Virus record (IMG/VR): IMGVR_UViG_3300017742_000061
Location: 1-31,155 of that record
DNA length: 31,155 bases
Strand: one strand, 5' to 3'
DNA from: a virus
Below the pieces are notes generated by a model. That model did no database searches and was not told the origin of the DNA. It worked only from the letters and a program-made list of their open reading frames with translations. Each line of letters opens with the position of its first letter. The stretch's first letter is position 1. The position numbers were made by a program, and so were the translations under genes. This document shows, in pieces, positions 24,719 through 31,155 of the stretch.

Positions 24719-26154
24719 ACTTCTCTCGGTGTTGCAGTGTTGTCTAATGGTGTTGCAGTTTCTATTTTCTGCATGTAAGATTCTTTAACACATTCCATTG
24801 TCATTTTACCTGACAATTGTGTTGGGTCACCAACTAACTTCAAATCAGTTATAAGATATCTATCATCGTTTAATTTATCTGATGTGTCTTGTTCTGAAGT
24901 TGGTTCTGCAGATGGCAAAGATAGTTGTACAATCTGACCAACATTCATATCTGTTCTGAAAGGAACCGTCACAATAATTCTATGTTGAGATAAAATTTCT
25001 TTAAGTGCAATTCTTTCTAGTGTTGCATTGTCTCTATTTTCTTTTCCTCTAAAAAGTTCATCTGCGTTCAAATCTCCATTGTCATCATATGAATGTCTCA
25101 TATCAGATGCCTCAATGAAAAACGCGTTAAAATGCTGGTTTGGAGGTAAGTCAACATCTAGTTCTGAATATTGTGGTGGTTCTCCTTCACCTACTGAGTT
25201 TTCAGCAGTAAATGTATACTCATATTCACCATTATGAATCATAGGAAAACCAGATAGATGTTTACCTCGTTTCCATGTCTCTTCTATATCATAAACTTCT
25301 TCTGATTCTAATTTACGCAAAGGGTCATAAACTTTCATATGAGATGCATAAGCACCTCGTAAAGTTCCTTTCAATGTATCAAACATTTGTGGTTTTCTGT
25401 AGGAAAATATCTGACTATTTAAACCACCAGGTGCATTCAAGTCCATATCTTCTGTTGGAGATGAATTTCTAGGTTTCATACTGAATGAAACAGGAAATTC
25501 TTGTTCAAACATTTGGTCAATTGATTTAAATCTAAACCCACCATTTAGTGTTTGAAAGAAGAACATACCATTTCTATAGTTTGTATCACCACCAATGTTT
25601 GCCTCTTTTGTACAGTAGTCTAAAATCTTATTAACAGTCCAGTTAGGAACAATGAATTGATGATTATCAGGTTTAGTTTCTTCCCAATGGTCAAATTCTT
25701 CCATAGGAATCTTTGCTTCATTTACTAAAACATTCTCTAACATGTCATCATAAGAACCCCTCAATGTTCTACTTAATCTAGTTCTATTGAGATTGAAGAG
25801 TCTTGGTTCACATAGACTTAACATGTATGATTGAATCTTTTCTGATGGTCTTGAAATGTTATCTGCTTTGAATACTCTAAATGTTTTATCGATACTATAC
25901 AATGCATCTGCAGTATCTCCCATTCCTTCTTTTTGTTTTACTGAGATACGAATAAACTCCTGTCCAGTAAAACGATAGTTCTTCAGTAGATTAAGACCGT
26001 CAACAATACCAACGACACCTGATACAAACTTCCGATATATACTTTCTGACATCTCAAATTCACCAACAACACCTGAAATGTCCAGTGTTTCACCGAATTG
26101 ATTTATTAATGCGAGAGATTCTACTAAAAACTCTCCTTGTTTTAATGCGCTCAT
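24715..26154 (-). CDS. 27: Baseplate hub subunit, gp27-like (479 aa)
   Basis: The N-terminus (FLVESLALINQFGETLDISG, then FEMSESIYRKFVSGVVGIVD) and the DYCTKEANIG region around residue 190 fit the hub family (gp27/gpD/VgrG base), which forms the trimeric ring that holds the gp5 spike and adapts to the tube. It is longer than T4 gp27 (391 aa). The gene lies between gp53 and the spike and overlaps both by four bases (ATGA), implying coupled, balanced synthesis. Position and hub-like sequence agree; the detailed match to T4 gp27 is remote, so I rate it below the wedge genes. Confidence 0.75.
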   Translation of the reverse strand: MSALKQGEFLVESLALINQFGETLDISGVVGEFEMSESIYRKFVSGVVGIVDGLNLLKNYRFTGQEFIRISVKQKEGMGDTADALYSIDKTFRVFKADNISRPSEKIQSYMLSLCEPRLFNLNRTRLSRTLRGSYDDMLENVLVNEAKIPMEEFDHWEETKPDNHQFIVPNWTVNKILDYCTKEANIGGDTNYRNGMFFFQTLNGGFRFKSIDQMFEQEFPVSFSMKPRNSSPTEDMDLNAPGGLNSQIFSYRKPQMFDTLKGTLRGAYASHMKVYDPLRKLESEEVYDIEETWKRGKHLSGFPMIHNGEYEYTFTAENSVGEGEPPQYSELDVDLPPNQHFNAFFIEASDMRHSYDDNGDLNADELFRGKENRDNATLERIALKEILSQHRIIVTVPFRTDMNVGQIVQLSLPSAEPTSEQDTSDKLNDDRYLITDLKLVGDPTQLSGKMTMECVKESYMQKIETATPLDNTATPREV

Positions 26155-26861
26155 GATGCCATTACTTTTTCAAATTCTGATACAACTCTTCTTATGTATT
26201 CAGGTCTAATAACTTTTATTTTTCTATTTGTTTCGTTTACTTCGTAATCATGTGTGTAATATGTGACAGGTGTAAAACCTGTGTCAATTGTATTTCGTCT
26301 GAGTCCTTCTGAGTTAACATAATGGTCAATACCATCTGGACCTGAAACTACAGAACTTACAGTAAATGATTTACCACTCACTTTGCCTGTGACTACATCA
26401 TTTACATTCCAAGTTCCACCTGCAACTCCTATCCTGTTAAATGTAGGTTGAACTGAGATGACATTACCTGATTGTTGAGATGTTTCAATGATTTCTCCCA
26501 ACAACCATTTATCATCCTTTGATACTATGTCTGTTGAACGATTTGAAATTAACCAATATTCAGGATACATCTCTTTGAGTTGATTTTCAAATGTCGTCTG
26601 GTCTTTGTACCACTGATAGTAGTTATCCATATCATTGACTAAGAAGAATGTCCAATGCAAATCACTATCACCATATAATCTATCTGCAACTACATCTGGT
26701 CTTTCACCATCTTGTATTTCATAGAATGTATATGAGATAACACTGTTAACAGAGTCTTGTTCAATTGTAGACTTTCTAAAGAAGTCTTTAATGGTAACAA
26801 TTTTACCTGTTGATAAAGTATATTGTATTTCTGGAAAGTTTTTAAATAATTGATTTGACAT
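26151..26861 (-). CDS. 53: Baseplate wedge subunit gp53
   Basis: The LysM-like core at residues about 47-105 (YEIQDGERPDVVADRLYGDS, then LHWTFFLVNDMDNYYQWYKD) matches T4 gp53 (VANAIYGNPQLYWVLLMCND...). The C-terminal EYIRRVVSEFEKVM helix also fits. At 236 aa it exceeds T4 gp53 (196 aa). The extra part is around residues 131-180 and contains VNDVVTGKVSGKSFTV, a small glycine-rich module also seen in other baseplate proteins here. gp53 clamps neighbouring wedges. The stop overlaps the hub start (ATGA). It follows gp48 after eight bases. Confidence 0.88.
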   Translation of the reverse strand: MSNQLFKNFPEIQYTLSTGKIVTIKDFFRKSTIEQDSVNSVISYTFYEIQDGERPDVVADRLYGDSDLHWTFFLVNDMDNYYQWYKDQTTFENQLKEMYPEYWLISNRSTDIVSKDDKWLLGEIIETSQQSGNVISVQPTFNRIGVAGGTWNVNDVVTGKVSGKSFTVSSVVSGPDGIDHYVNSEGLRRNTIDTGFTPVTYYTHDYEVNETNRKIKVIRPEYIRRVVSEFEKVMAS

Positions 26862-26869
26862 ATTTTACC

Positions 26870-28054
26870 TTATGGATTTTTCTTACCAGATGCATTTTCT
26901 TTGACTGCGTTTTCTGCCGCTGCACCTGCTTCAATATTCGTTGTATCACCTGTTGCATTTTGGTCAATAATACTAGGCATAGATTTAAGTCCTGATGCCT
27001 TACCATTTGGGTGAGCAGTAATTTCTTGGTAAGCTTCTTGTGTAAGTATTTTAAGTTCAGTGAATTGTAAATCCATTTTAATACTTGTTGGTTGACCGTC
27101 TTCATAGTAAGTCATTGATGTTGAATCTCCCTCATATGTGACTTTACACCCCTTTAAAACCATAGGAAGATATCCGTCAACTTTCTCTGCAATCGGTCCT
27201 TCTAAGATTGCTTCCCATGTATTTGGATAGTTAAAGAATCCTTCTGCATCTGATGAACCAGCACCTAATGCCGGATATGTATCAGGCAACATTGCAGTCT
27301 TAAAATAGTATATTATTTCGTTTATCATATCTGCTTCTTCTTTTGATGATGGAGACATTGTATATGAAAACGATAGTTCTCTAAAGTCGACACCTTCTAA
27401 TGCCATTTCTTGCATAGGGTTGACTGCTTTACCTTGCATGATAAACATTGCATTACCAGTCATACTGTTTAACATTTTTTGAGCTGCTTGTGATAGACCT
27501 TGAACCATACCTGAAATAAATCCACCAGCACCACCTTGTTGAACTCCTCTTGCAAGGGCACCAACATCTTTTTTACTATACTGAACGGCAGCTTCTTGTT
27601 CTAATGTTAAAGGAATGTGTAATGCAATTTCTACTTGTGAATCTGCAGTATTCATCAAAGATGCTCTATTTCCATCTTTACTCAAACCAACACCAGTTGC
27701 CTGTTTCATTTTACCGTCTTCACTTCTTCTTTGACGATTGATTCTTTGTCTACTACTGAATACGATATAGTTATCGTGTTCTTCGTTTAAAGGATATTGC
27801 AATTCTATTGGTGCACCTTCTGGAGATTTCTTTGCCTTGTTCTTTGATAGATTGTTTGCATTCAAAGACTTTTCAAGTGAAGTTCTTCTTTTGTCTAAAG
27901 TCTGTTTTGCAACTTCTGCCTGTGCTTCTAACTCATTTGAGTTGATTACTGAAGTATAATTAATCTGAGATAGTTTGGATTTGATTCCTTTTGCACTTGA
28001 TATAGCAGATTTTGCCTGGTTGACTTTACTTAAAATTTTGTTAATATTGGGCAT
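26870..28054 (-). CDS. 48: Baseplate tail-tube cap gp48
   Basis: At 394 aa it is similar to T4 gp48 (364 aa). The N-terminal third is helical and charged. The middle has EVALHIPLTL-like and GGFISGMVQGLSQAAQKMLN segments. Residues about 220-340 hold FRELSFSYTMSPSSKEEADM, then IIYYFKTAMLP and LQFTELKILTQEAY, the tube-protein-like fold that gp48 shares with gp54 and gp19. gp48 sits on the hub, and with gp54 starts tube polymerisation. The C-terminal 50 residues are Ala/Asn/Lys-rich and probably disordered. AAGGAT precedes the ATG at 28054. It is the first gene of the leftward operon. Confidence 0.85.
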   Translation of the reverse strand: MPNINKILSKVNQAKSAISSAKGIKSKLSQINYTSVINSNELEAQAEVAKQTLDKRRTSLEKSLNANNLSKNKAKKSPEGAPIELQYPLNEEHDNYIVFSSRQRINRQRRSEDGKMKQATGVGLSKDGNRASLMNTADSQVEIALHIPLTLEQEAAVQYSKKDVGALARGVQQGGAGGFISGMVQGLSQAAQKMLNSMTGNAMFIMQGKAVNPMQEMALEGVDFRELSFSYTMSPSSKEEADMINEIIYYFKTAMLPDTYPALGAGSSDAEGFFNYPNTWEAILEGPIAEKVDGYLPMVLKGCKVTYEGDSTSMTYYEDGQPTSIKMDLQFTELKILTQEAYQEITAHPNGKASGLKSMPSIIDQNATGDTTNIEAGAAAENAVKENASGKKNP

Positions 28055-28061
28055 ATAAATA
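28054..28061 (+). promoter_or_regulatory. T4-type late promoter for the rightward operon
   Basis: A perfect TATAAATA on the plus strand begins at the last base of the opposing gp48 start codon and lies 28 bases before the gp4 ATG. Confidence 0.8.
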
Positions 28062-28084
28062 TCCTTAAACGAGTTATATACATC

Positions 28085-28092
28085 TATTTATG
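28085..28092 (-). promoter_or_regulatory. Late-type promoter (CATAAATA) for the leftward operon
   Basis: The minus strand reads CATAAATA, overlapping the opposing gp4 start codon and 30 bases above the gp48 ATG. It mirrors the plus-strand promoter at 28054-28061. Confidence 0.6.
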
Positions 28093-28521
28093 TCATACAG
28101 TGGTAAGTTCAAACCAAAGAATTACAAAAAATACAAAGGAGACCCAACAAAAATCTTCTATCGTTCGCTATGGGAACGCAGATTCATGGTTTACTGCGAT
28201 AATAACGAAAATGTCATTGAATGGGGAAGTGAAGAAGTCATAATTCCTTATAAATCACCTTTAGACAAGAGAGTTCATCGTTATTTTCCCGATTTTTACA
28301 TAAAATATGTAAATTCCTCTGGTCAAACAGTAAGAGAGGTCATCGAAGTCAAACCAAAGAGACAATTACTGCCTCCGAAACCCCCAAAACGACAAACTAA
28401 GAGATATCTTAACGAAGTTGCTACATATGCCGTAAATCAAGCAAAATTTAAGGCAGCAGAAGACTTTTGTAAAGAAAGAAGACTAAAATTTCGAATTTTA
28501 ACTGAAGACCACCTTACATAA
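28090..28521 (+). CDS. 4: Head-completion nuclease gp4
   Basis: The start MSYSGKFKPKNYKKYKGDPT, then FYRSLWERRFMVYCD and EEVIIPYKSPLD, closely follows T4 gp4 (also called 50), which completes DNA-filled heads before tail joining. A PD-(D/E)xK nuclease signature is visible: E29 in SLWERRF, P67-D68 in YFPDFYIKY, and E86-V-K88 in VIEVKPK, the TnsA-like arrangement of this family. Length 143 aa matches the family. It is the first gene of the plus-strand operon and lies about 30 bases from a perfect late promoter. No strong Shine-Dalgarno is evident before the ATG. Confidence 0.92.
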   Translation: MSYSGKFKPKNYKKYKGDPTKIFYRSLWERRFMVYCDNNENVIEWGSEEVIIPYKSPLDKRVHRYFPDFYIKYVNSSGQTVREVIEVKPKRQLLPPKPPKRQTKRYLNEVATYAVNQAKFKAAEDFCKERRLKFRILTEDHLT

Positions 28522-28523
28522 TA

Positions 28524-28531
28524 CATAAATA
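28524..28531 (+). promoter_or_regulatory. Late-type promoter (CATAAATA) abutting a start codon
   Basis: CATAAATA, then GTATGT, then ATG at 28538 (an earlier in-frame-independent ATG lies at 28534). The predicted start site is at or within a base of the start codon, a third case of very short or absent leader in this window. One mismatch from consensus lowers confidence. Confidence 0.45.
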
Positions 28532-28537
28532 GTATGT

Positions 28538-29113
28538 ATGTTAGACTTACTTGAAAGAATACAAGGTGAAACTCCGTTAGAAACAGAGAAACGAAGTCAG
28601 GAAAGTTTAGAGTGGTTTAAAGGAAGACTTAGAAAGATAAGACAACCTGTAAATAAACTAATTACAGACGATGATTTTCCTGTTGTTAGCAAACCAGAGT
28701 TGGGTAGAATGTATATGTATCGTTATGATGCAAAATACCAAGATGTTCTGCCTTATTGGGATAAATTCCCACTCACTATTGTGTTTGAGTTTCTTACAGA
28801 CGGTTTTATGGGCATAAATTTACATTACATTGCACCAAGGTATAGAACACCATTACTTTTAAGTCTCTATGAGATAGCAACTGATAATGAACAAGATGAA
28901 GAACGAAGAGTTATGTTATCATATCAGTTAATTAAGACTGTTTCTGGTCTTAGATATGCAAAACCATGTGTAAAGAGATATCTTTATGCACATATCGATT
29001 CTAGGATAGCAGAAGTGCCTATGGATTATTGGGATATGATGGTGATGTTACCGTCACAACAATTTAATGTTAATGCAAACAAAGTATATGCAGATAGTAG
29101 AGAGAAATTTTAA
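28538..29113 (+). CDS. T4-like structural protein, possibly gp2 DNA-end protector (191 aa)
   Basis: Residues 55-105 hold YRYDAKYQDVLPYWDKFPLT followed by DGFMGINLHYIAPRYRTPLL, a signature I know from conserved T4-like phage proteins often annotated as gp2 (DNA end protector) in cyanophages. T4 gp2 is next to gp4, which fits. The protein here is shorter than T4 gp2 (274 aa), and I cannot verify the match, so the symbol is left empty. The rest is helical with no membrane or signal segment. If gp2, it would guard DNA ends in the filled head and be injected with the genome. Its stop overlaps the next start (TAATG). Confidence 0.6.
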   Translation: MLDLLERIQGETPLETEKRSQESLEWFKGRLRKIRQPVNKLITDDDFPVVSKPELGRMYMYRYDAKYQDVLPYWDKFPLTIVFEFLTDGFMGINLHYIAPRYRTPLLLSLYEIATDNEQDEERRVMLSYQLIKTVSGLRYAKPCVKRYLYAHIDSRIAEVPMDYWDMMVMLPSQQFNVNANKVYADSREKF

Positions 29114-29799
29114 TGGATATTAATAAACTAAAATCAAATTTCGATGCAGGTGCATTGAATAACTATTTCCAAGTCAACATGTTTTGTCCTCAATTGGGAT
29201 TCAACATAGAAGGTGTTAGATGTGAAGCAACAAGTCTTCCAGGAAGAAGTTTAGCAACCAAAGATTTTTATACAACAGGAACAAATACAAAAAAAGTCAC
29301 ACAGGTTAACAACACAAATGAAGTTGATTTTACCTTTATATGTGATTCAAGTTTCTTTGATAGATACATTATCGAAGCATGGCAATCGTCTATCTTTACT
29401 GCAGAAGATGGAAATAGTATTAAACCAATCTTAATGTATCCAAAAGATTATTATGGAACAATAGAAATAGAACAATTTAGAAGAGACTCATCAATGGCAC
29501 TAAAATATAAATTTTATGATGCATTTCCAGTCTCTTACGAACCAATGTCACTCTCAATGGGTGAAAGTGCATTGTTAAAATTTACATGCAAATTTGCATT
29601 TAAAACATTTGATACTGAATATGGGGATGCACCTCAACTTTCGGTACTAAATAAAGGAAGACGATATCTTGATTTAGCAAGAGAGAGTCTTACAGTTGCA
29701 AGTAGGTTTAGTAGTAAATCTAAAGACATGTTAGGGAAACTTAACAAATTAGATTCTGCTGGGTCAAGACTTAGCAATTTACTAGGTGGTGGCATCTAG
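29113..29799 (+). CDS. 54: Tail-tube-type protein, probably gp54 tube initiator
   Basis: The sequence has the plan of the tail-tube family: NNYFQVNMFCPQLGFNIEGV and CEATSLPGRSLATKDFY at the start, VDFTFICDSSFFDRYIIEAW in the middle, DYYGTIEIEQFRRDSSMALK and YKFYDAFPVSYEPMSLSMGE towards the end. This is the pattern of gp19, gp54 and gp48. A C-terminal helical tail (residues about 180-228) goes beyond a plain tube subunit. Placement near gp48, gp26 and gp4 favours the tube initiator gp54 (320 aa in T4) over the main tube protein gp19, which normally follows the sheath gene. It would sit on gp48 and seed the tube. A gp19 paralogue is the alternative. Confidence 0.68.
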   Translation: MDINKLKSNFDAGALNNYFQVNMFCPQLGFNIEGVRCEATSLPGRSLATKDFYTTGTNTKKVTQVNNTNEVDFTFICDSSFFDRYIIEAWQSSIFTAEDGNSIKPILMYPKDYYGTIEIEQFRRDSSMALKYKFYDAFPVSYEPMSLSMGESALLKFTCKFAFKTFDTEYGDAPQLSVLNKGRRYLDLARESLTVASRFSSKSKDMLGKLNKLDSAGSRLSNLLGGGI

Positions 29800-29821
29800 T
29801 AATAACATTATGGAGTAAATT

Positions 29822-30526
29822 ATGGGATTACCAATCCAATCAGCACCGACATATAAAACGGTGCTACCAAGTGATGGTCGTGAAGTAAAGTTTCGACCTT
29901 TTCTTGTTAAAGAACAAAAGGTTTTACTTTTAGCTAAAGAGAGTGAGGATAAAAAAGAATCACTCGAAGCAGTAAAGACGATGATTAATAATGTGACCTT
30001 TGGGGAGATTAATGCAAATGAACTTGCAACAATCGACTTAGAATGGTTGTTTATTAAGATTCGTGCTGTATCAGTTGGAGAAACTACCACTGTTAAAATG
30101 AAATGTCAAGAAGATGACTGCTCAGGAACAGGAGATGTTTCAATCAATTTTGATAATGTTGAAGTTAAAGGTGAACTGATTGATAATACTGTGATGATTA
30201 GTGATGATGTTGGTGTAGTTCTAAGATTACTTAGAGTACAAGACACTACTGAAATAGAAGATAGTGTGGATGAAAATGAATCCATATTTAAACTCCTGAA
30301 TAAGTCAATAGATAGAATCTTTGATGCAGAAAGTGTTTATGAAAGAAATGATATATCTGACGAAGATGTTGATGAGTTCATTGAGAACTTAACAATAGGT
30401 CAGGTTGAAAAGTTAACAGATTTCTTTCAAAGTGCTCCAAGACTGGAACATGATGTTGAGTTCAAATGTGAAGTTTGTAATTCTCAACAGACGAGAAAAC
30501 TACAGGGATTAGCAAATTTTTTCTAA
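29822..30526 (+). CDS. 26: Baseplate/tail-assembly protein, gp26-type
   Basis: The region KTVLPSDGREVKFRPFLVKE followed by QKVLLLAKESED (residues 12-43) is the signature of the T4 baseplate protein family that includes gp26 (208 aa in T4). Four cysteines in two pairs (C95/C100 and C216/C219) suggest a metal-binding ribbon. The C-terminal third is acidic and helical. GGAG lies upstream of the ATG. The zero frame ends GCA AAT TTT TTC TAA; an open -1 frame with coding character continues for 62 codons, so a longer product of 295 aa is probable. The family is thought to act as an assembly factor for the hub or tail; the frameshift link resembles G/GT chaperones of lambda-like tails. Confidence 0.82.
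   Translation: MGLPIQSAPTYKTVLPSDGREVKFRPFLVKEQKVLLLAKESEDKKESLEAVKTMINNVTFGEINANELATIDLEWLFIKIRAVSVGETTTVKMKCQEDDCSGTGDVSINFDNVEVKGELIDNTVMISDDVGVVLRLLRVQDTTEIEDSVDENESIFKLLNKSIDRIFDAESVYERNDISDEDVDEFIENLTIGQVEKLTDFFQSAPRLEHDVEFKCEVCNSQQTRKLQGLANFF
30514..30523 (+). promoter_or_regulatory. Putative -1 ribosomal frameshift site
   Basis: In the gp26 frame the bases A AAT TTT and T TTT TTC form two overlapping X-XXY-YYZ slippery heptamers, directly before the TAA at 30524. Slipping back one base at either leads into the 62-codon extension. A six-base-pair hairpin (GGTGTT at 30546-30551 with AACACC at 30562-30567) lies 22 bases beyond, farther than usual. Confidence 0.65.
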
Positions 30527-30708
30527 TCGCCCTTTCTCACGAGTCGGTGTTTAATTATTATAACACCAACTTTCAGATGATGCAACATCACAATTATTCA
30601 TTAACAGAATTAGAGGATATGATGCCGTGGGAAAGGGAGATTTATGTTAATCTTCTCTTAAACTACTTAGAACAAGAAAAGCAGAGACAACAGAATAGTA
30701 AACAATAA
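30520..30708 (+). CDS. Frameshift extension of gp26-type protein (T-like)
   Basis: Read in the -1 frame, the sequence gives FLIALSHESVFNYYNTNFQM, then MQHHNYSLTELEDMMPWERE, then IYVNLLLNYLEQEKQRQQNS, then a stop at 30706. The E-L-E-x-M-x-P-W-E-R-E-I-Y stretch has the look of conserved tail-assembly chaperone C-termini. No start codon with a Shine-Dalgarno precedes the first half; the first ATG (30577) would leave out the first 19 residues and has no ribosome site. So it is best read as the second part of a 295-aa fusion made by -1 frameshifting. An independent 43-aa protein starting at 30577 is the alternative. Confidence 0.65.
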   Translation, partial: FLIALSHESVFNYYNTNFQMMQHHNYSLTELEDMMPWEREIYVNLLLNYLEQEKQRQQNSKQ

Positions 30709-30751
30709 TCTTTATTATGTATGCCGTGATTAACAATATGGAGTTATTAAA

Positions 30752-31132
30752 ATGGCAGAAGAAACTAAAGACATGTCAAGCAATGAGGTGGAGATTGATT
30801 TAGATAAGTACATGGCACTTATCGAAAAACTTGACGAACAGGAAGATGTAATCCGAGAAATGAAAGAAGATGCCATTAAGGCAAAACGAGGATTAGAACC
30901 ACCAAAAAGAAAGTTTATAGACTTGTTCTTAGACGACAACGATTTGAATGAGAAAGCAATCATCGGATTTATCTCATTCTTTTTAATGATGTGTTTCGGT
31001 ATAACAGACCTAGTCACAGCACTAGTTTGGGATATAGACTTAAAAGTCTCTGAAACAATCTATACATCATTTGTAGTAGTCACACTAGGTGCATTTGGAA
31101 TATCCGAAGCAGGAAAAGCATTCGGTAAATAA
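30752..31132 (+). CDS. Small two-helix membrane protein (126 aa)
   Basis: Residues about 13-46 form an acidic coiled coil (LDKYMALIEKLDEQEDVIRE), residues about 68-92 a hydrophobic helix (AIIGFISFFLMMCFGITDLV), and residues about 102-120 a second one (TIYTSFVVVTLGAFGISEAG). There is no signal peptide. GGAG precedes the ATG. It is not a known T4 baseplate gene. In cyanophage-type genomes this position lies between gp26 and the large tape-measure gene, so it might be packed in the tail with the tape measure or act in the host membrane during genome entry. The topology is visible; the role is a guess. Confidence 0.7.
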   Translation: MAEETKDMSSNEVEIDLDKYMALIEKLDEQEDVIREMKEDAIKAKRGLEPPKRKFIDLFLDDNDLNEKAIIGFISFFLMMCFGITDLVTALVWDIDLKVSETIYTSFVVVTLGAFGISEAGKAFGK

Positions 31133-31143
31133 AGGAAAATTTA

Positions 31144-31155
31144 ATGGCAGACGAA
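31144..31155 (+). CDS. Start of a gene cut by the window edge
   Basis: ATGGCAGACGAA (M-A-D-E) follows AGGAAA and lies 11 bases after the membrane-protein stop. Only four codons are present. By synteny a tape-measure or similar tail gene is possible, but nothing in these codons shows it. Confidence 0.5.

Overview
This window is part of the tail, baseplate and tail-fibre region of a T4-like marine myovirus. The sequence is AT-rich. Most genes abut or overlap by 1-4 bases. The start-proximal promoters match the T4 late consensus TATAAATA or its variant CATAAATA. The gene order is baseplate genes, then a giant DUF4815-type protein, then a set of small modular fibres, which is typical of cyanophage- and pelagiphage-type myoviruses. 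The host cannot be read from the window: there is no tRNA, integrase or host-derived metabolic gene. A SAR11, picocyanobacterial or similar marine host is an inference.

Layout. From 28.05 kb leftwards everything is on the minus strand: gp48 (tube cap), gp53 (wedge), gp27-like hub, gp5-like spike, gp25, gp6, a small extra gene, gp7-like wedge, gp8, a 2237-aa DUF4815-type structural protein, a short coiled-coil protein, and then 1-8.5 kb of ten short fibre or appendage genes (the leftmost is cut by the window edge). From 28.09 kb rightwards everything is on the plus strand: gp4-type head-completion nuclease, a gp2-like candidate, a gp54/gp19-type tube protein, a gp26-type baseplate/tail-assembly protein, a small membrane protein, and the first four codons of another gene. 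The two operons diverge from about 35 bp that holds back-to-back late promoters.

How the parts work together. gp5/gp27/gp48/gp54 build the hub and the start of the tube. gp53/gp25/gp6/gp7/gp8 build the wedges. The DUF4815 protein and the fibre cassette form the baseplate periphery and the host-contact surface. gp4 (and perhaps gp2) finishes heads. gp26 and its probable frameshift product help to assemble the tail.

Most notable observations: (1) two adjacent genes (5.3-7.4 kb) encode long P-F-T-Y / P-Y-I-A repeat arrays in which every proline falls in the same two-residue register; (2) the gp26-type gene ends on a slippery run, with a conserved-looking 62-codon extension in the -1 frame; (3) late promoters at two genes sit so close to the ATG that the predicted transcript starts at the A of the start codon; (4) three consecutive fibre genes carry the same C-terminal domain; (5) a small glycine-rich motif recurs in several baseplate proteins.
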